DNA of 64,000 nucleotides from Bin80 sp965203305 (GCA_965203305.1 OZ241874.1:2046001-2110000), one strand, 5' to 3'; shown: positions 44,675-54,682, counted from the stretch's first letter. Notes: a model not told the origin generated them from the sequence alone. Translations and numbers: made by a program.

Positions 44675-45355
44675 TCAGGATGAGACTGATTTTTTCGTGA
44701 CCAGCGTATCAATCAGCTCAATGGAGGCCTCTTCCATTTCCACAACGATTCGGTCAATTTTCGAAACCGCATAGTTGTAGAAAAACTGCAGGATGATGGC
44801 AACGATCAGTCCGAATACCGTGGTCAAAAGGGCAATCTTTATCCCCCGTGCCACCAGACTCGGGGAAATATCCCCCGCAGCTTCAATCGCGTCAAAGGCG
44901 GCAACCATCCCGATCACAGTCCCAAGGAATCCGAACATGGGTGCCAGCGCAATAAAGAGCGACAGCCATACGAGGCCGCGCTCCAGAAAGCTCATCTCAA
45001 TAGAGCCATAGGCAACCACAGCCTTCTCAACTGCTTCAATCCCTTCACTGGAACGCATCAGTCCAGCCTGGAATACGGAAGCAACCGGCCCGCGCGTTGC
45101 TGCGCAAACTTCCTCCGCAGCGGATACGCCACCCCCTTCAATGGCCTCTTTGACACGGACAATAAACTTGCGTGTGTTTACATCAGCCAGGATCAGCTGA
45201 ATCACACGCTCAAATGCGATAGCGAGCCCGATGATAAGAATAACCAGTACAGGCCACATGAATTCACCGCCTTGGTTAAAATAATTCACCAGAACATTGA
45301 TCATGTTTCCGTCTGTAGCCGCTGCATCTTGCATGACATTCCCGAAAAGCTTCAT
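44675..45355 (-). CDS. exbB: ExbB/MotA/TolQ proton channel protein
   Basis: The 226-residue protein has three membrane helices. FMWPVLVILIIGLAIAFERV is near residues 32-51, and FIALAPMFGFLGTVIGMV near residues 131-148 carries the conserved channel glycines. ALLTTVFGLIVAIILQFFYN is near residues 170-189. It forms the stator pentamer around ExbD. A GGGAGGA ribosome-binding site stands just before its ATG. Confidence 0.94.
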   Translation of the reverse strand: MKLFGNVMQDAAATDGNMINVLVNYFNQGGEFMWPVLVILIIGLAIAFERVIQLILADVNTRKFIVRVKEAIEGGGVSAAEEVCAATRGPVASVFQAGLMRSSEGIEAVEKAVVAYGSIEMSFLERGLVWLSLFIALAPMFGFLGTVIGMVAAFDAIEAAGDISPSLVARGIKIALLTTVFGLIVAIILQFFYNYAVSKIDRIVVEMEEASIELIDTLVTKKSVSS

Positions 45356-45474
45356 GGACGAGTCCTCCCAAAAGTTAATTAAATAGGTTAGAAAATACGG
45401 AACAATTCCAAATATACTGCTCTAGAAAGAATCTTGCCAAACCGTGGCAGAAATTGAACAGACACTGGACTTTA

Positions 45475-45495
45475 TTAAAAATAGCGTTTTTAATT
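45475..45495 (-). terminator. weak AT-rich hairpin after the S41 protease gene
   Basis: ATTAAAAA and TTTTTAAT flank the 5-base loop TAGCG, starting 12 bases downstream of the protease stop. The stem is A/T only, so it may be a weak terminator. Confidence 0.3.
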
Positions 45496-45506
45496 GAACT
45501 TTCGAC

Positions 45507-47144
45507 TTATCTCGCAGCCAGATTTTTTGCCTCTGGCCAGAGTTTAAGTGCTTCCTGCAACATCAGGTCTTCCGGGTGCATCACCGGGTAGAATGCTTCC
45601 AGATCAAACAGGCGCACGGCCAGTCTTGCCTTTATCCGCGCTTCAAGGTATGCCCTGTCTGCTTCCACTTCTTCATTGGTGAACGCTCCCTCTTCGGTAC
45701 CTCCTATGCGAATCCCGCGCACACGCGCATATTCAAGAAAGGACTGAAAATTACTGTCCTCTACTTCAAATGAATCAAGAAATTCCTTTCTGCGATCTCT
45801 CCAGTACGCTGTCAGGGCCTCCCCTTCCCTGTCGTACCACATACGTGCGTATGTATTGGCAAGGTCGCGAGTGAGTACTTCTCGCAGAAATACCGATGCC
45901 GAATCAATCCCTATGATGAAGTCAGGAAGAACTCCTCCGCCTCCGATGACCGTGCGTCCGCTCCTTGTCTCGTATAGCAGTGAATCGGGAACACTGTCTA
46001 TGATCTCCTGTGCACTCAAGAGTGCTGAACTCGTCTGTATCTCTCGTTTTGAGCTATAGTAGTCCTCCCGATCACCGTTCTCATACGGAGTCTGGATCAG
46101 TCTTCCCGACGGCGTATAGTACCGGGCAATCGTTACTCGCATGGCACTCCCGTCTGGCAAAAGATGTTGCTGCTGCACCAGCCCCTTTCCAAAAGTTCTG
46201 CGGCCAACAATCAGTCCGCGATCATGGTCCTGTAATGCACCGGCTACAATCTCGCTGGCAGAGGCAGAAGACTGATTGACCAGCACAATGACCGGCACAT
46301 CCTCAAGCAACCCCTGGTCCGTGCCGTAGAATGCGTCATTGGCTTCCCGTATGCGTCCCTGCTGTGACACAATCAATGCGTCCTCGGGAAGAAACTCATC
46401 CGAGATTCGTACCGCCATTTCCATGTATCCTCCGGCATTTCCACGCAAATCAAGCATCAGACGCTGCATGCCCTGATCCTGCAGACGCTCTACCGCATCA
46501 CGAAATTCGCTGTATGTCGTCCCCGAGAAGCGATTAATCTTGATAAATCCGGTTACATCATCAATCATGTAAGCAACATCCAGAGCATACAGTGGAATAC
46601 GATCACGCACAATGGTAAAGTTGATTGGGGCTGGATATCCCGGTCGAACTACCACAATGTCCACTGAAGTCCCTCTTGGGCCTTTCAAGGTACGCTGCAC
46701 ATCGGGCGTTGTGAACCCGATGGTACTTTGCTGATCTACTTCCACAATGCGATCTCCAGAGTGAAGTCCAACCTCTTCACTCGGTCCACCTGGAATTACA
46801 CTCAATACCGCCAGCGTATCTTTCCCTTCTACGCCCTCTACAAATTCAAATGAAATGCCGATGCCCTCAAACCCGCCGCTAAAATCTTCTTGCACCCGAC
46901 GCATTGTCTCTGCATCTATATACACCGAGTGCGGATCCAGCTCTTCCAGCATTCCCTCCAGAGCGTGTTCGGCAAGAGATCCTGAATCTACATCCTCTAC
47001 ATAGCGTTCACTGATCACGAGGAAGGCATCTTCCAGTTTTTTCAACGCAGCTCTCGTGTCATCTGAAAAGGCGGACTCCAGCTGCATGCCCAGCATTACG
47101 CCGGTTGCCAGTATGAATACGCCAAACACTATTTTCGTCCGCAT
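45507..47144 (-). CDS. S41 family C-terminal processing peptidase
   Basis: The 545-residue protein starts MRTKIVFGVFILATGVMLG with a signal or anchor helix. A PDZ domain follows near residues 90-170 (GGFEGIGISFEF, GLHSGDRIVEVD). The catalytic Ser is in NQSSASASEIVAGALQ near residue 320 and the Lys in RTFGKGLVQQ near residue 345. Such enzymes cut the C-terminus of periplasmic proteins. The frame is open 109 codons upstream, but the ATG at 47144 gives the usual N-terminus. Confidence 0.92.
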   Translation of the reverse strand: MRTKIVFGVFILATGVMLGMQLESAFSDDTRAALKKLEDAFLVISERYVEDVDSGSLAEHALEGMLEELDPHSVYIDAETMRRVQEDFSGGFEGIGISFEFVEGVEGKDTLAVLSVIPGGPSEEVGLHSGDRIVEVDQQSTIGFTTPDVQRTLKGPRGTSVDIVVVRPGYPAPINFTIVRDRIPLYALDVAYMIDDVTGFIKINRFSGTTYSEFRDAVERLQDQGMQRLMLDLRGNAGGYMEMAVRISDEFLPEDALIVSQQGRIREANDAFYGTDQGLLEDVPVIVLVNQSSASASEIVAGALQDHDRGLIVGRRTFGKGLVQQQHLLPDGSAMRVTIARYYTPSGRLIQTPYENGDREDYYSSKREIQTSSALLSAQEIIDSVPDSLLYETRSGRTVIGGGGVLPDFIIGIDSASVFLREVLTRDLANTYARMWYDREGEALTAYWRDRRKEFLDSFEVEDSNFQSFLEYARVRGIRIGGTEEGAFTNEEVEADRAYLEARIKARLAVRLFDLEAFYPVMHPEDLMLQEALKLWPEAKNLAAR

Positions 47145-47246
47145 GATTGTAAGAGGTGTATCTTTTGCCCTAAGAATAATGAATACCCTATGCAACCACT
47201 GTGCCAGATAATGGATCCAAAGTTTCAGAAATAAAAGAGGTTCACT

Positions 47247-49043
47247 GTGAAAACAGGTTTTTTTGCTCTTCTGGCAGTGGTCATCTGTGTTGCAGTTGTT
47301 ATCGGAATATGGAACATTGCCTATAACTGGAAATCCCGTCTCCCGGGACATCTGGAAGCAGAAACTCTTCAGTCCCCCGTAGAAATTCGCTGGAGAAAGT
47401 TTCGTACTGCTGAAATTCATGCCAGTTCCCTTTCTGATGCGCTCCTGGGACTTGGCTATGTACAGGGACAACTCAATGGCTGGACGGTTGCTCTATGGAG
47501 GCAGGCTGCACTGGGAAGGCTGTCCGACTGGTACGGAAACGAGACAATAGGAGCAGACAGACTGACCAGACGACTGGGACTGTCGGAAATTGCACAAGCC
47601 TCTTATTCCAGCCTGAATCCTGAGGAATCCGATCTGATTGAGGCATTCGGAGCGGGAATTCAGCTCGCATGGGATGAAGCGGATCATATGCATGAATTTT
47701 TTCTGCAGGATGTCATCCCAGAACCCTGGGAGCCGTGGCATGCACTTGCGATTGAACGATTGATGGCGTGGGTCAGCACCTCCCCTGATGCCGCATGCAA
47801 CCTTGGAGTCCAGATATGCTCGGGTACTCAGTCACTTCACTCTGCCCTCCTCATGCATGACTTTAAGGCAAGCAGTGCATGGGTCGTTTCTGCGCCGCAA
47901 GGTGACTTGCTATATCAGCGTCATGTACTTGGAAGCAGTATTTCGCCAGCTTTTCAGGAGGTTATCCTCAAAATTTCTTCCGGGCCTGAAGTTCATGGTG
48001 CCTCACTCCTCGGAACTCCTTTCTTTTCGGCAGGCAAAACCATGAGCAATGCATGGGCCCTTCTGCTGCACTCTCCCAAAACAAGCCGTCCGGTTCCTGA
48101 CTCCTCCCAGTATACAGCAGTGCGACTCAATTTCCCTGATCGGGAAGAAATCGTATATTATCAACGGTCCGACAGTACATTCAGTGTCCCGGAATCACAG
48201 CAGAAATTATTCTGGAACGGATTTGGTCTGGAAACTGATGCCAGTTCCTGGTTTGCACTGCTTCGGAATCGCCCTGCCCGTTTTCATCTCTGGCGCGGGG
48301 ACGGGATTCTGTTGTCATCAGACACTTCATGGTCCGTACTTGGAGAGCCGGAGTTCGTATTTTCGGCAAATGATTCCGGCATAGTCATCAGCAATGATTC
48401 ACTAGCTGTACACAGCGCAGACTACCTGAACAGCATTGACCTGGACTCGGGGAGTCCTGTGGACTGGATCACAGACACATACAGCAGGCAAGCTGCAGAT
48501 ATCCTGCCCCGAAGGCTGGATTCCCTGCGCATACCGGAGGATGCACCCGCACCTGTTCTGTCTGCCCTCACCTATCTCAGAAACTGGGATTACCGCTTTG
48601 ATAGCCGGAGTATCGGGGCAACGATTTACAATCAATGGATTTCATACGGGAAGGCCTCCCCCGAAATTGCGCTTTATGAGGCAGTAGACTACCTCACGAA
48701 GCAATACGGGGCAGACGAGAGTCTGTGGCTTTGGGAGCGTGTGCACACAGATACAAGTCAATTTACATTTCGCGGCCCGACAGACAGCAAGATCTATGCA
48801 CCAATTGTCTCTCCTGTATTTGGTCATGAATCAACCATGATCTGGGGCGGAGCGCGTGCTGTCGCTGCACCGAGTACATGGGAAATGTGGACATGGATGG
48901 AATCAGACAGCTCTCCCTTCATACGCAGGCGCGATGTGGATCTTCGACAGCCACTTGGCCGGTATATTTCGGGAAAACGGGGAAGTATCGTATTCTCACT
49001 GCCCACTTCATATCTAAAAACTACTCTGCTCGTGCCGAAATGA
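47247..49043 (+). CDS. divergent S45 (penicillin acylase-like) hydrolase
   Basis: The 598-residue protein starts at a GTG and has an N-terminal membrane helix (residues 5-26). The segment DALLGLGYVQGQLNGWTVALW matches the penicillin-acylase A chain. ASSAWVVSAPQGDLL lies where the autocatalytic Ser-Asn-x-Trp normally lies, and SNAWALLL follows. The site thus reads Ser-Ser-Ala-Trp, with the usual Asn replaced, and the usual DPHL is absent. Activity and self-cleavage are uncertain. It overlaps the next gene by ATGA. Confidence 0.75.
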   Translation: MKTGFFALLAVVICVAVVIGIWNIAYNWKSRLPGHLEAETLQSPVEIRWRKFRTAEIHASSLSDALLGLGYVQGQLNGWTVALWRQAALGRLSDWYGNETIGADRLTRRLGLSEIAQASYSSLNPEESDLIEAFGAGIQLAWDEADHMHEFFLQDVIPEPWEPWHALAIERLMAWVSTSPDAACNLGVQICSGTQSLHSALLMHDFKASSAWVVSAPQGDLLYQRHVLGSSISPAFQEVILKISSGPEVHGASLLGTPFFSAGKTMSNAWALLLHSPKTSRPVPDSSQYTAVRLNFPDREEIVYYQRSDSTFSVPESQQKLFWNGFGLETDASSWFALLRNRPARFHLWRGDGILLSSDTSWSVLGEPEFVFSANDSGIVISNDSLAVHSADYLNSIDLDSGSPVDWITDTYSRQAADILPRRLDSLRIPEDAPAPVLSALTYLRNWDYRFDSRSIGATIYNQWISYGKASPEIALYEAVDYLTKQYGADESLWLWERVHTDTSQFTFRGPTDSKIYAPIVSPVFGHESTMIWGGARAVAAPSTWEMWTWMESDSSPFIRRRDVDLRQPLGRYISGKRGSIVFSLPTSYLKTTLLVPK

Positions 49044-49975
49044 CTTCAAATGACTGGTTTTTCGGGCTGGATGCCGGGGGCACCAAATCGCGGCTTTTTG
49101 CACGCTCGCGAACAGGGGAGGAAAGTTTTCAGCTGTTCGGAGATCCGGCGAATATATTTCGGCAGGGAAAAACACAGGTAGCCTCTACCCTGTCCAGGCT
49201 CGTGAACAATGCTTTAACCAAGCTGCCGCGGGGAGCCTTGCGTGCTATTCATGCCGGCATTGCCGGGACTAGTGCACTGGAGACGAAGAAGGATTTAATT
49301 GATCGTATTCGCCTTCTTGTGAAGGCAAAAAACTCTGTTTCTGTGAGCATTTCCAGTGATGGCTTAACAGCTCTGGAAGGCGCATTCAAAGGGGGGAAGG
49401 GGCTTCTCTTCATTGCCGGAACCGGGAGCGGTGTCCTCGCAAGAACTGGCACTGCCATCACGGATGTCATCCATGTGGGAGGCTGGGGATATCTGATTGG
49501 GGACGAGGGGAGCGGATACTCTATCGGCAAACGTGCCATGACGGCGATTGCACATGCACTGGAGGGAGGCCCGCAGACATCGCTGGCCCAGTTCGCTGAA
49601 TCCAGCCTAACCATATTTGATCGCCAGTCCCTACTGGAAGCTATTTCTCATCCCGACTGGAAATTTCAGCATCTGGCTCCCGAGGTGCTGAATGCTGCCG
49701 AGGGGGGAGATCAGGTGGCAGCCTCCATCATACGCGAGGAAACGGAGCTGCTGGCACATCAGTCAAAACTGATACTGGACAGGCATCCTGGCCTGAGCCC
49801 AAGATTCACCATCATTGGCGGACTGGGCAACAACGAATACTACACAAGCAGCTTGTGCCAGACCATGAAACACATCTGGCCACCTGCCACATTCACCGCT
49901 CCACTGGCAACTCCGGCAGAAGGAGCAGCTCGGCTCGCTATGCGATCATTTACTGATTCTGACGTTCCTCAATGA
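49040..49975 (+). CDS. BadF/BadG-type ATPase, N-acetylglucosamine-kinase-like
   Basis: The 311-residue actin-fold kinase has the phosphate 1 loop FGLDAGGTKSRLFAR near residues 8-22, phosphate 2 LLFIAGTGSGVLAR near residues 123-136 and GDEGSGYSIGKRA near residues 153-165. The adenosine motif is IIGGLGNNEYY near residue 257. It may phosphorylate an amino sugar. The start overlaps the S45 gene and the 3' end overlaps convergent acs by 26 bases. Confidence 0.85.
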   Translation: MTSNDWFFGLDAGGTKSRLFARSRTGEESFQLFGDPANIFRQGKTQVASTLSRLVNNALTKLPRGALRAIHAGIAGTSALETKKDLIDRIRLLVKAKNSVSVSISSDGLTALEGAFKGGKGLLFIAGTGSGVLARTGTAITDVIHVGGWGYLIGDEGSGYSIGKRAMTAIAHALEGGPQTSLAQFAESSLTIFDRQSLLEAISHPDWKFQHLAPEVLNAAEGGDQVAASIIREETELLAHQSKLILDRHPGLSPRFTIIGGLGNNEYYTSSLCQTMKHIWPPATFTAPLATPAEGAARLAMRSFTDSDVPQ

Positions 49976-51917
49976 GGGACTCAACAACCGAAGGATCGGC
50001 AAGCGTAGATGTGTCCCCCAACTGATCATAGTTATTCTCGGCAATCTTGCGAAGGATGCGGCGCATGATTTTGCCACTCCGTGTTTTGGGCAGTGAAGGG
50101 GCAAACTGTATGTGATCCGGTTTGGCAATAGGGCCAATCTGGGTTCGGACATGCTCCACCAGTTCCCTGTGCAACGACTCCGAGGGAGTTTCATCTGCAT
50201 TCAGGGTAACATAGGCATAAATCCCCTGTCCCTTGATGGCATGCGGAAAACCAACCACAGCAGCTTCTGCAACGCTATGATGTGCCACCAGTGCACTTTC
50301 TATTTCTGCTGTTCCCATGCGATGTCCGCTCACATTCAGCACATCATCAATCCGGCCCGTAATCCAGTAATATCCATCGGAATCTCGTCTGCATCCATCC
50401 CCCGTAAAGTATTTCCCTTCAAATGCGGTGAAATACGTATTCACAAATCGCTCATGATCTTTGAACACGGTTCGGGCTTGACTTGGCCATGACTCCCGAA
50501 TTGCCAGGACTCCTTCTGCCTCCCCCTGAAGGACATTCCCGGAGTTGTCCAGAATTTCTGGCTGTATGCCGAAGAACGGTAGTGTGGCAGAGCCTGGTTT
50601 GGCGGGGATTGCCCCTGGCAATGGAGTAATCAGGATTCCGCCTGTTTCAGTTTGCCACCAGGTATCCACAATCGGACACTGTCCCATGCCAACGACTTCG
50701 TGATACCATCTCCACGCTTCGGGATTGATTGGCTCTCCTACCGACCCCAGAAGACGCAAGGAGGAGCGACTTGTCTTGTGGACAAATGCATCTCCCTTGC
50801 TCATAAGTGCCCGTATTGCAGTGGGGGCAGTATAGAATTGATTCACCTGGTGCTTGTCCACTACTTCCCAGAAACGGGAGGCATCCGGGAAAGTCGGAAT
50901 GCCCTCAAAAAATATCTGCGTTGCTCCATTCAGCAAAGGCCCGTATACAATGTACGAGTGCCCTGTAATCCACCCCACATCTGCTGTACACCAGAAGATA
51001 TCGCCGGCGTGATAGTCGAATACGATTTCATGGGTCATTGCGGTATACACCAGATAGCCCCCCGTTGTATGCAAAAGCCCTTTGGGCTTGCCAGTGGAAC
51101 CTGAAGTATACAGGATGAACAGCGGATCTTCCGCATTCATGGACTGAGCCACATATTCTGTGCTCGCCGCAGAAACATGCTCATGGTACCAGTAATCCCG
51201 TCCTGTCTTCCATGGGATTTCGCCTGCTGTCCGCTGAACGACCAGCACGGAATTTACCTCAGGACAACGCTCCAGTGCTTCATCCACATTCTTTTTCAGA
51301 GGTACTTTCTTTCCGCCTCGCAAACCTTCGTCTGCCGTAATCACAAATGTTGAGTCACAATCCAGAATCCGATTGGCAAGCGATTCTGGAGAGAATCCAG
51401 CAAATACAACGGAGTGTATTGCCCCCACCCGGCTGCATGCCAGCATGGCAACTGCCGCTTCGGGGATCATTGGCATGTAGATAGTTATGCGATCTCCCCG
51501 CTTGACTCCGTGAGATTCAAGGACATTGCTGAGCTGGCATACCTCTGCATGAAGCTCACGATACGATATATGACGCACTTCTTCTTGAGGATCGTCCGGC
51601 TCCCAGATCAAGGCTGTTTGCTCTCCCCTATCAGAAAGATGGCGGTCCAGGCAATTGTGAGAAGCATTTAATTCTCCATCTTCAAACCATCGGATATGGA
51701 CATTTGAAGAATTGTAGGACACATCTCTAACACGAGTGAAAGGCTTGAACCAGTGGATTCGTTCGCGTGCCTCTCTACTCCAGAATTCCTCAGGATCTGC
51801 AATAGACTGTTGATATTGGGACAGGTACTCTTCCTTGGTTCCGAAGTGTGTTCTGGTACGGAACTCAGATGAGGGATGATAGAGTTCAGGAAGAGAAGTT
51901 CTTTCAGATCTAGGCAT
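49950..51917 (-). CDS. acs: acetyl-CoA synthetase
   Basis: The 655-residue ANL-superfamily enzyme makes acetyl-CoA from acetate, ATP and CoA. Motif A3 is ILYTSGSTGKPKGLLHTT near residue 267. The acetate-pocket part VADVGWITGHSYIVYGPL and VDTWWQTETGG are present. The C-terminal acetylatable lysine is in TRSGKIMRRILRKIA. The length is normal. Confidence 0.97.
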   Translation of the reverse strand: MPRSERTSLPELYHPSSEFRTRTHFGTKEEYLSQYQQSIADPEEFWSREARERIHWFKPFTRVRDVSYNSSNVHIRWFEDGELNASHNCLDRHLSDRGEQTALIWEPDDPQEEVRHISYRELHAEVCQLSNVLESHGVKRGDRITIYMPMIPEAAVAMLACSRVGAIHSVVFAGFSPESLANRILDCDSTFVITADEGLRGGKKVPLKKNVDEALERCPEVNSVLVVQRTAGEIPWKTGRDYWYHEHVSAASTEYVAQSMNAEDPLFILYTSGSTGKPKGLLHTTGGYLVYTAMTHEIVFDYHAGDIFWCTADVGWITGHSYIVYGPLLNGATQIFFEGIPTFPDASRFWEVVDKHQVNQFYTAPTAIRALMSKGDAFVHKTSRSSLRLLGSVGEPINPEAWRWYHEVVGMGQCPIVDTWWQTETGGILITPLPGAIPAKPGSATLPFFGIQPEILDNSGNVLQGEAEGVLAIRESWPSQARTVFKDHERFVNTYFTAFEGKYFTGDGCRRDSDGYYWITGRIDDVLNVSGHRMGTAEIESALVAHHSVAEAAVVGFPHAIKGQGIYAYVTLNADETPSESLHRELVEHVRTQIGPIAKPDHIQFAPSLPKTRSGKIMRRILRKIAENNYDQLGDTSTLADPSVVESLIEERQNQ

Positions 51918-52236
51918 GATTCATGAATTTATCTTGATACGATGTGAGAGAAACTGGTTGTGTACACTACGGGAGCCGTAAACGCTTTCAGAATCCTATT
52001 AGAAACAATACAAGGCTGTGAAAGCAACCGCCGGACTGCACCATTCGAAGGAGATCCGTGTTTTGATGAGCTCCTCTGTGTGTTCTCATGGACATCCCCA
52101 AAAAAGAGAAGGCAGGCTTGGTATTCGGAATTGATGCAACCACGTACAAGATACAGATGCTCCTTCCAACATCTGCGACCAACAACATTGGAATTTAAAA
52201 TGGGAACTGCAGAGAAAAGCCGACAGAAAAAGTCAT
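51918..52236. other. 319-base gap with little recognisable content
   Basis: The only item is a 36-codon plus-strand frame from about 52088 (MDIPKKEKAGLVFGIDATT), with no family assignment. No terminator or RNA is seen. Confidence 0.35.
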
Positions 52237-52593
52237 TCAGTTAAAAAGAAACTTAGCAAAAATGCGAAGAGGAGCGTATAGCGCACCCAAGCCTATGCCG
52301 AGCATTGCTAGTATAATTCTGTAGTCAACCGATGTTAGCGGGTCGTCACGCCCGCCTTCAAATATGACGTACCCTGTAAAAACTAGCCACAGTACTGCTA
52401 TTACAAAATAGCCAAGTGCAAACGGGAACCGAAGTTTGTTCCTCTGCTGTTCTTTTTCGTTTTGTATCTCCTGCTCCCTAGCCTTTAATTGGTTATAATA
52501 CTTAGTGAGTAGCCTCCCAACAAATGCCTCAAAGACATCGGTATGCTCCCTTGGAGACTTTGGCGAATCAAATGCGTTGGGAGGGCTACTCAT
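52237..52593 (-). CDS. small membrane protein next to Panacea gene, possible toxin
   Basis: The 118-residue protein begins MSSPPNAFDSPKSP, has a charged coiled coil (residues 30-55) and two membrane helices (FALGYFVIAVLWLVFTGYVI, then IILAMLGIGLGALYAPL). It starts only a few bases after the Panacea gene stop. Known PanAT toxin-antitoxin pairs couple a Panacea antitoxin to varied toxins, including small membrane proteins. The toxin role here is an inference from position and membrane topology. Confidence 0.55.
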   Translation of the reverse strand: MSSPPNAFDSPKSPREHTDVFEAFVGRLLTKYYNQLKAREQEIQNEKEQQRNKLRFPFALGYFVIAVLWLVFTGYVIFEGGRDDPLTSVDYRIILAMLGIGLGALYAPLRIFAKFLFN

Positions 52594-52598
52594 AACTT

Positions 52599-53072
52599 TC
52601 AATCAGTAATACTGGCATGTGCTATTTCCATTCTGTCTAGATATTCCTGACGCATAAGACTTTCTGGAATTTCAATGCTCCAATCTTTCGGATTGTACGT
52701 TTTGGCCCATGCACCATCCTCCCAATGCGTGATTCGCATGAGATCCACAACATCTTTTCCTGATAGTTCACGCACAGTTCTGTCAAGCACATCCTTCTCC
52801 GTACCATTCAATGCGTCTAGAACATCCCGATTCCCAGGAACAGCCGTACTCGGGATGGGATTCGCTCCCAAGTGTGTCAACTCATTATACAAAATTCGAC
52901 TCACAGGACCAATTTCCCATGCTTCAAAGCGGGATGCCACCATCGGTCTATCGTATTCGCCCAAGTGCCTCATCTGGGCGAGATACAGGAGTTTTTGAAG
53001 TTCCACCTGGGTGACTGTAGCCCGGGAATTTTCTAACAGATACTTTGCGGAATCAAGAACAGAAAGTGACAT
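52599..53072 (-). CDS. Panacea domain protein (SocA/DUF4065-like antitoxin)
   Basis: The 157-residue protein matches the Panacea/DUF4065 pattern: VTQVELQKLLYLAQMRHL near residue 20, FEAWEIGPVSRILYNEL near residue 48, and SGKDVVDLMRITHWEDGAWAKTY near residue 104. These domains neutralise toxins in PanAT pairs or deliver proteins to proteases. The start ATG is clear. The adjacent downstream membrane gene is the candidate partner. Confidence 0.85.
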   Translation of the reverse strand: MSLSVLDSAKYLLENSRATVTQVELQKLLYLAQMRHLGEYDRPMVASRFEAWEIGPVSRILYNELTHLGANPIPSTAVPGNRDVLDALNGTEKDVLDRTVRELSGKDVVDLMRITHWEDGAWAKTYNPKDWSIEIPESLMRQEYLDRMEIAHASITD

Positions 53073-53076
53073 TTGA

Positions 53077-53370
53077 CTAGATCAGTGGACAATGATAATT
53101 GTGCAAGTCATCCGACAGCAGGGAAGAAATGAATTTTCCACGATTTTGTTCCCAGTTATATCTCGTGAGTTCATGCCTTGTTGCCTTCCAAGTGGTCCCA
53201 CCCCTCTCATCACTCAATTGAAGTAACCTCAAAATCTCTAAGAACCACTCCATTTTCATGGACTTACTGAGGCAATTGAAGAAAAATCCACAGTGAACAA
53301 TAGCACCGAATATCATATAGTGCATTGTTTTATGTGCCCTCACACCGCAGATTCTGGAATCTGATCTCAC
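53077..53370 (-). CDS. uncertain small ORF upstream of the Panacea gene
   Basis: The 97-codon frame may start at an internal MKMEWFLEILRLLQLSDERG (53262). It ends four bases before the Panacea ATG. It has no recognised family. The region is odd in composition, so it may be a gene relic. Confidence 0.35.
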   Translation of the reverse strand: MRSDSRICGVRAHKTMHYMIFGAIVHCGFFFNCLSKSMKMEWFLEILRLLQLSDERGGTTWKATRHELTRYNWEQNRGKFISSLLSDDLHNYHCPLI

Positions 53371-53492
53371 CCTTCACCCGCCCAGAGGCACATTCTACTG
53401 TGGCGTGTGTTTTAGGGAAATGGCAGAAAGCAAGTCCAAAGTGTACGGCGATACTGATCAAGAAAGATTGTTCGAAATAAAAACAGAATTAC

Positions 53493-54677
53493 ATGAGAAA
53501 ACAGTTTCATTTTCGCGATGCCTATTGTGGATATATTCTGGACAGGGAAGTATCTTGGACCCGCCAGGTCCATCTAGATGAGACGGGTGCCCGCGTAGCC
53601 AAACACTCGCCCCGCAAGAGAGCGACAGAGAAGGAAAGCGTCACCAGTTGTGTATTCGCCCGGAACGAGCTAGTGCATGTAGAAAGTGTCCTGCCTAGGC
53701 CTCGCCTGCTCCGCATTCTCTGCATATGCACGGTCAGAAAACTTCAGAAACAGGCACTTGAGATACTGAAGGAAGAATGGAGGCACTTCAACGGACAACT
53801 GGATGATTGGGAGGTTGGCGGAGACTACTCGGAGAAAGAAGAGGGATACAATTATATCCTGATAGGACAGAAACTTGATAAACTGTCACCAATGTTGCGA
53901 GATGGTGAGTTTAGCGAGATGTTCAGCATGAGTTATATACTTCATCCGACATTCGGGAGTGTATACTACAGTAATAATGAAGATGGGTTGGTAATCCAAA
54001 CTGGACGAAAACGGATTACCAAGTGGTGTACAGAGGGTACATTCCTGAAGAAATTAAGGGAGGGATCCCTGTTCCTGTCCGACCTGCACGGAATCAACTT
54101 CTTTCCGACAGAAAAATACGGGGAACACACCGAGGTTAACCAAGATATGCCTCGCCCGATACAGAATGAGGCACGGAGATATCTTAATCTGTTTCTTCCT
54201 CTTGACGATATTGAGATCAGTCCGCTCAAGGAGAGTGACTACGAGTTTATCCGAGGGAAGCAAGAAACTTCCCAAAAATATTTCACGGCATATTCCAAGA
54301 GGCATCCCGAATCCCCTCACATCTTTCCCGAAACAGAGGGGGTGCCGCGAATTGGTCAATTTCGTAGCTTGGCGAAACTGTATCCGAGAGAAAAATGGTG
54401 GGTTGAAATCAATATGCAAGACATCTTCCTCATTCGTGACCACGGATGCATTGATATCCTGAGGCACACAGACAACAAATTCCAGCGATACAGACTCCAT
54501 CCCGCCCGAAGCATATCAAAGGGATTTGCGGTCATCTCGGGCAAATTTTATTTCAGGGGCGCACCACTATGGGACTGGAATCCGAAAGTCGTGGAGACAG
54601 ATCAGGGAACATCCCGAGAAGTTGAGAGGAGAAAGAGAATGCTCAAAAAAGCAAGAGAAATAGCAAAGTCAAGGTAG
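53493..54677 (+). CDS. unknown 394-residue protein
   Basis: No family is recognised. The N-terminal 80 residues are basic and may belong to a wrong start. The rest is soluble, with EEGYNYILIGQKLDKLSPML, WWVEINMQDIFLIRDHG and KFYFRGAPLWDWNPK, and ends in a Lys/Arg-rich helix. It is followed five bases on by the 54683 gene. The pair and nearby Panacea gene form an accessory patch between acs and uvrD. Confidence 0.55.
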   Translation: MRKQFHFRDAYCGYILDREVSWTRQVHLDETGARVAKHSPRKRATEKESVTSCVFARNELVHVESVLPRPRLLRILCICTVRKLQKQALEILKEEWRHFNGQLDDWEVGGDYSEKEEGYNYILIGQKLDKLSPMLRDGEFSEMFSMSYILHPTFGSVYYSNNEDGLVIQTGRKRITKWCTEGTFLKKLREGSLFLSDLHGINFFPTEKYGEHTEVNQDMPRPIQNEARRYLNLFLPLDDIEISPLKESDYEFIRGKQETSQKYFTAYSKRHPESPHIFPETEGVPRIGQFRSLAKLYPREKWWVEINMQDIFLIRDHGCIDILRHTDNKFQRYRLHPARSISKGFAVISGKFYFRGAPLWDWNPKVVETDQGTSREVERRKRMLKKAREIAKSR

Positions 54678-54682
54678 TAATA

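Noticed and set aside
51960..52244. 94-codon plus-strand frame before the Panacea pair
   Set aside because: No family motif or ribosome-binding site, and it runs into the 3' end of the membrane gene on the other strand.
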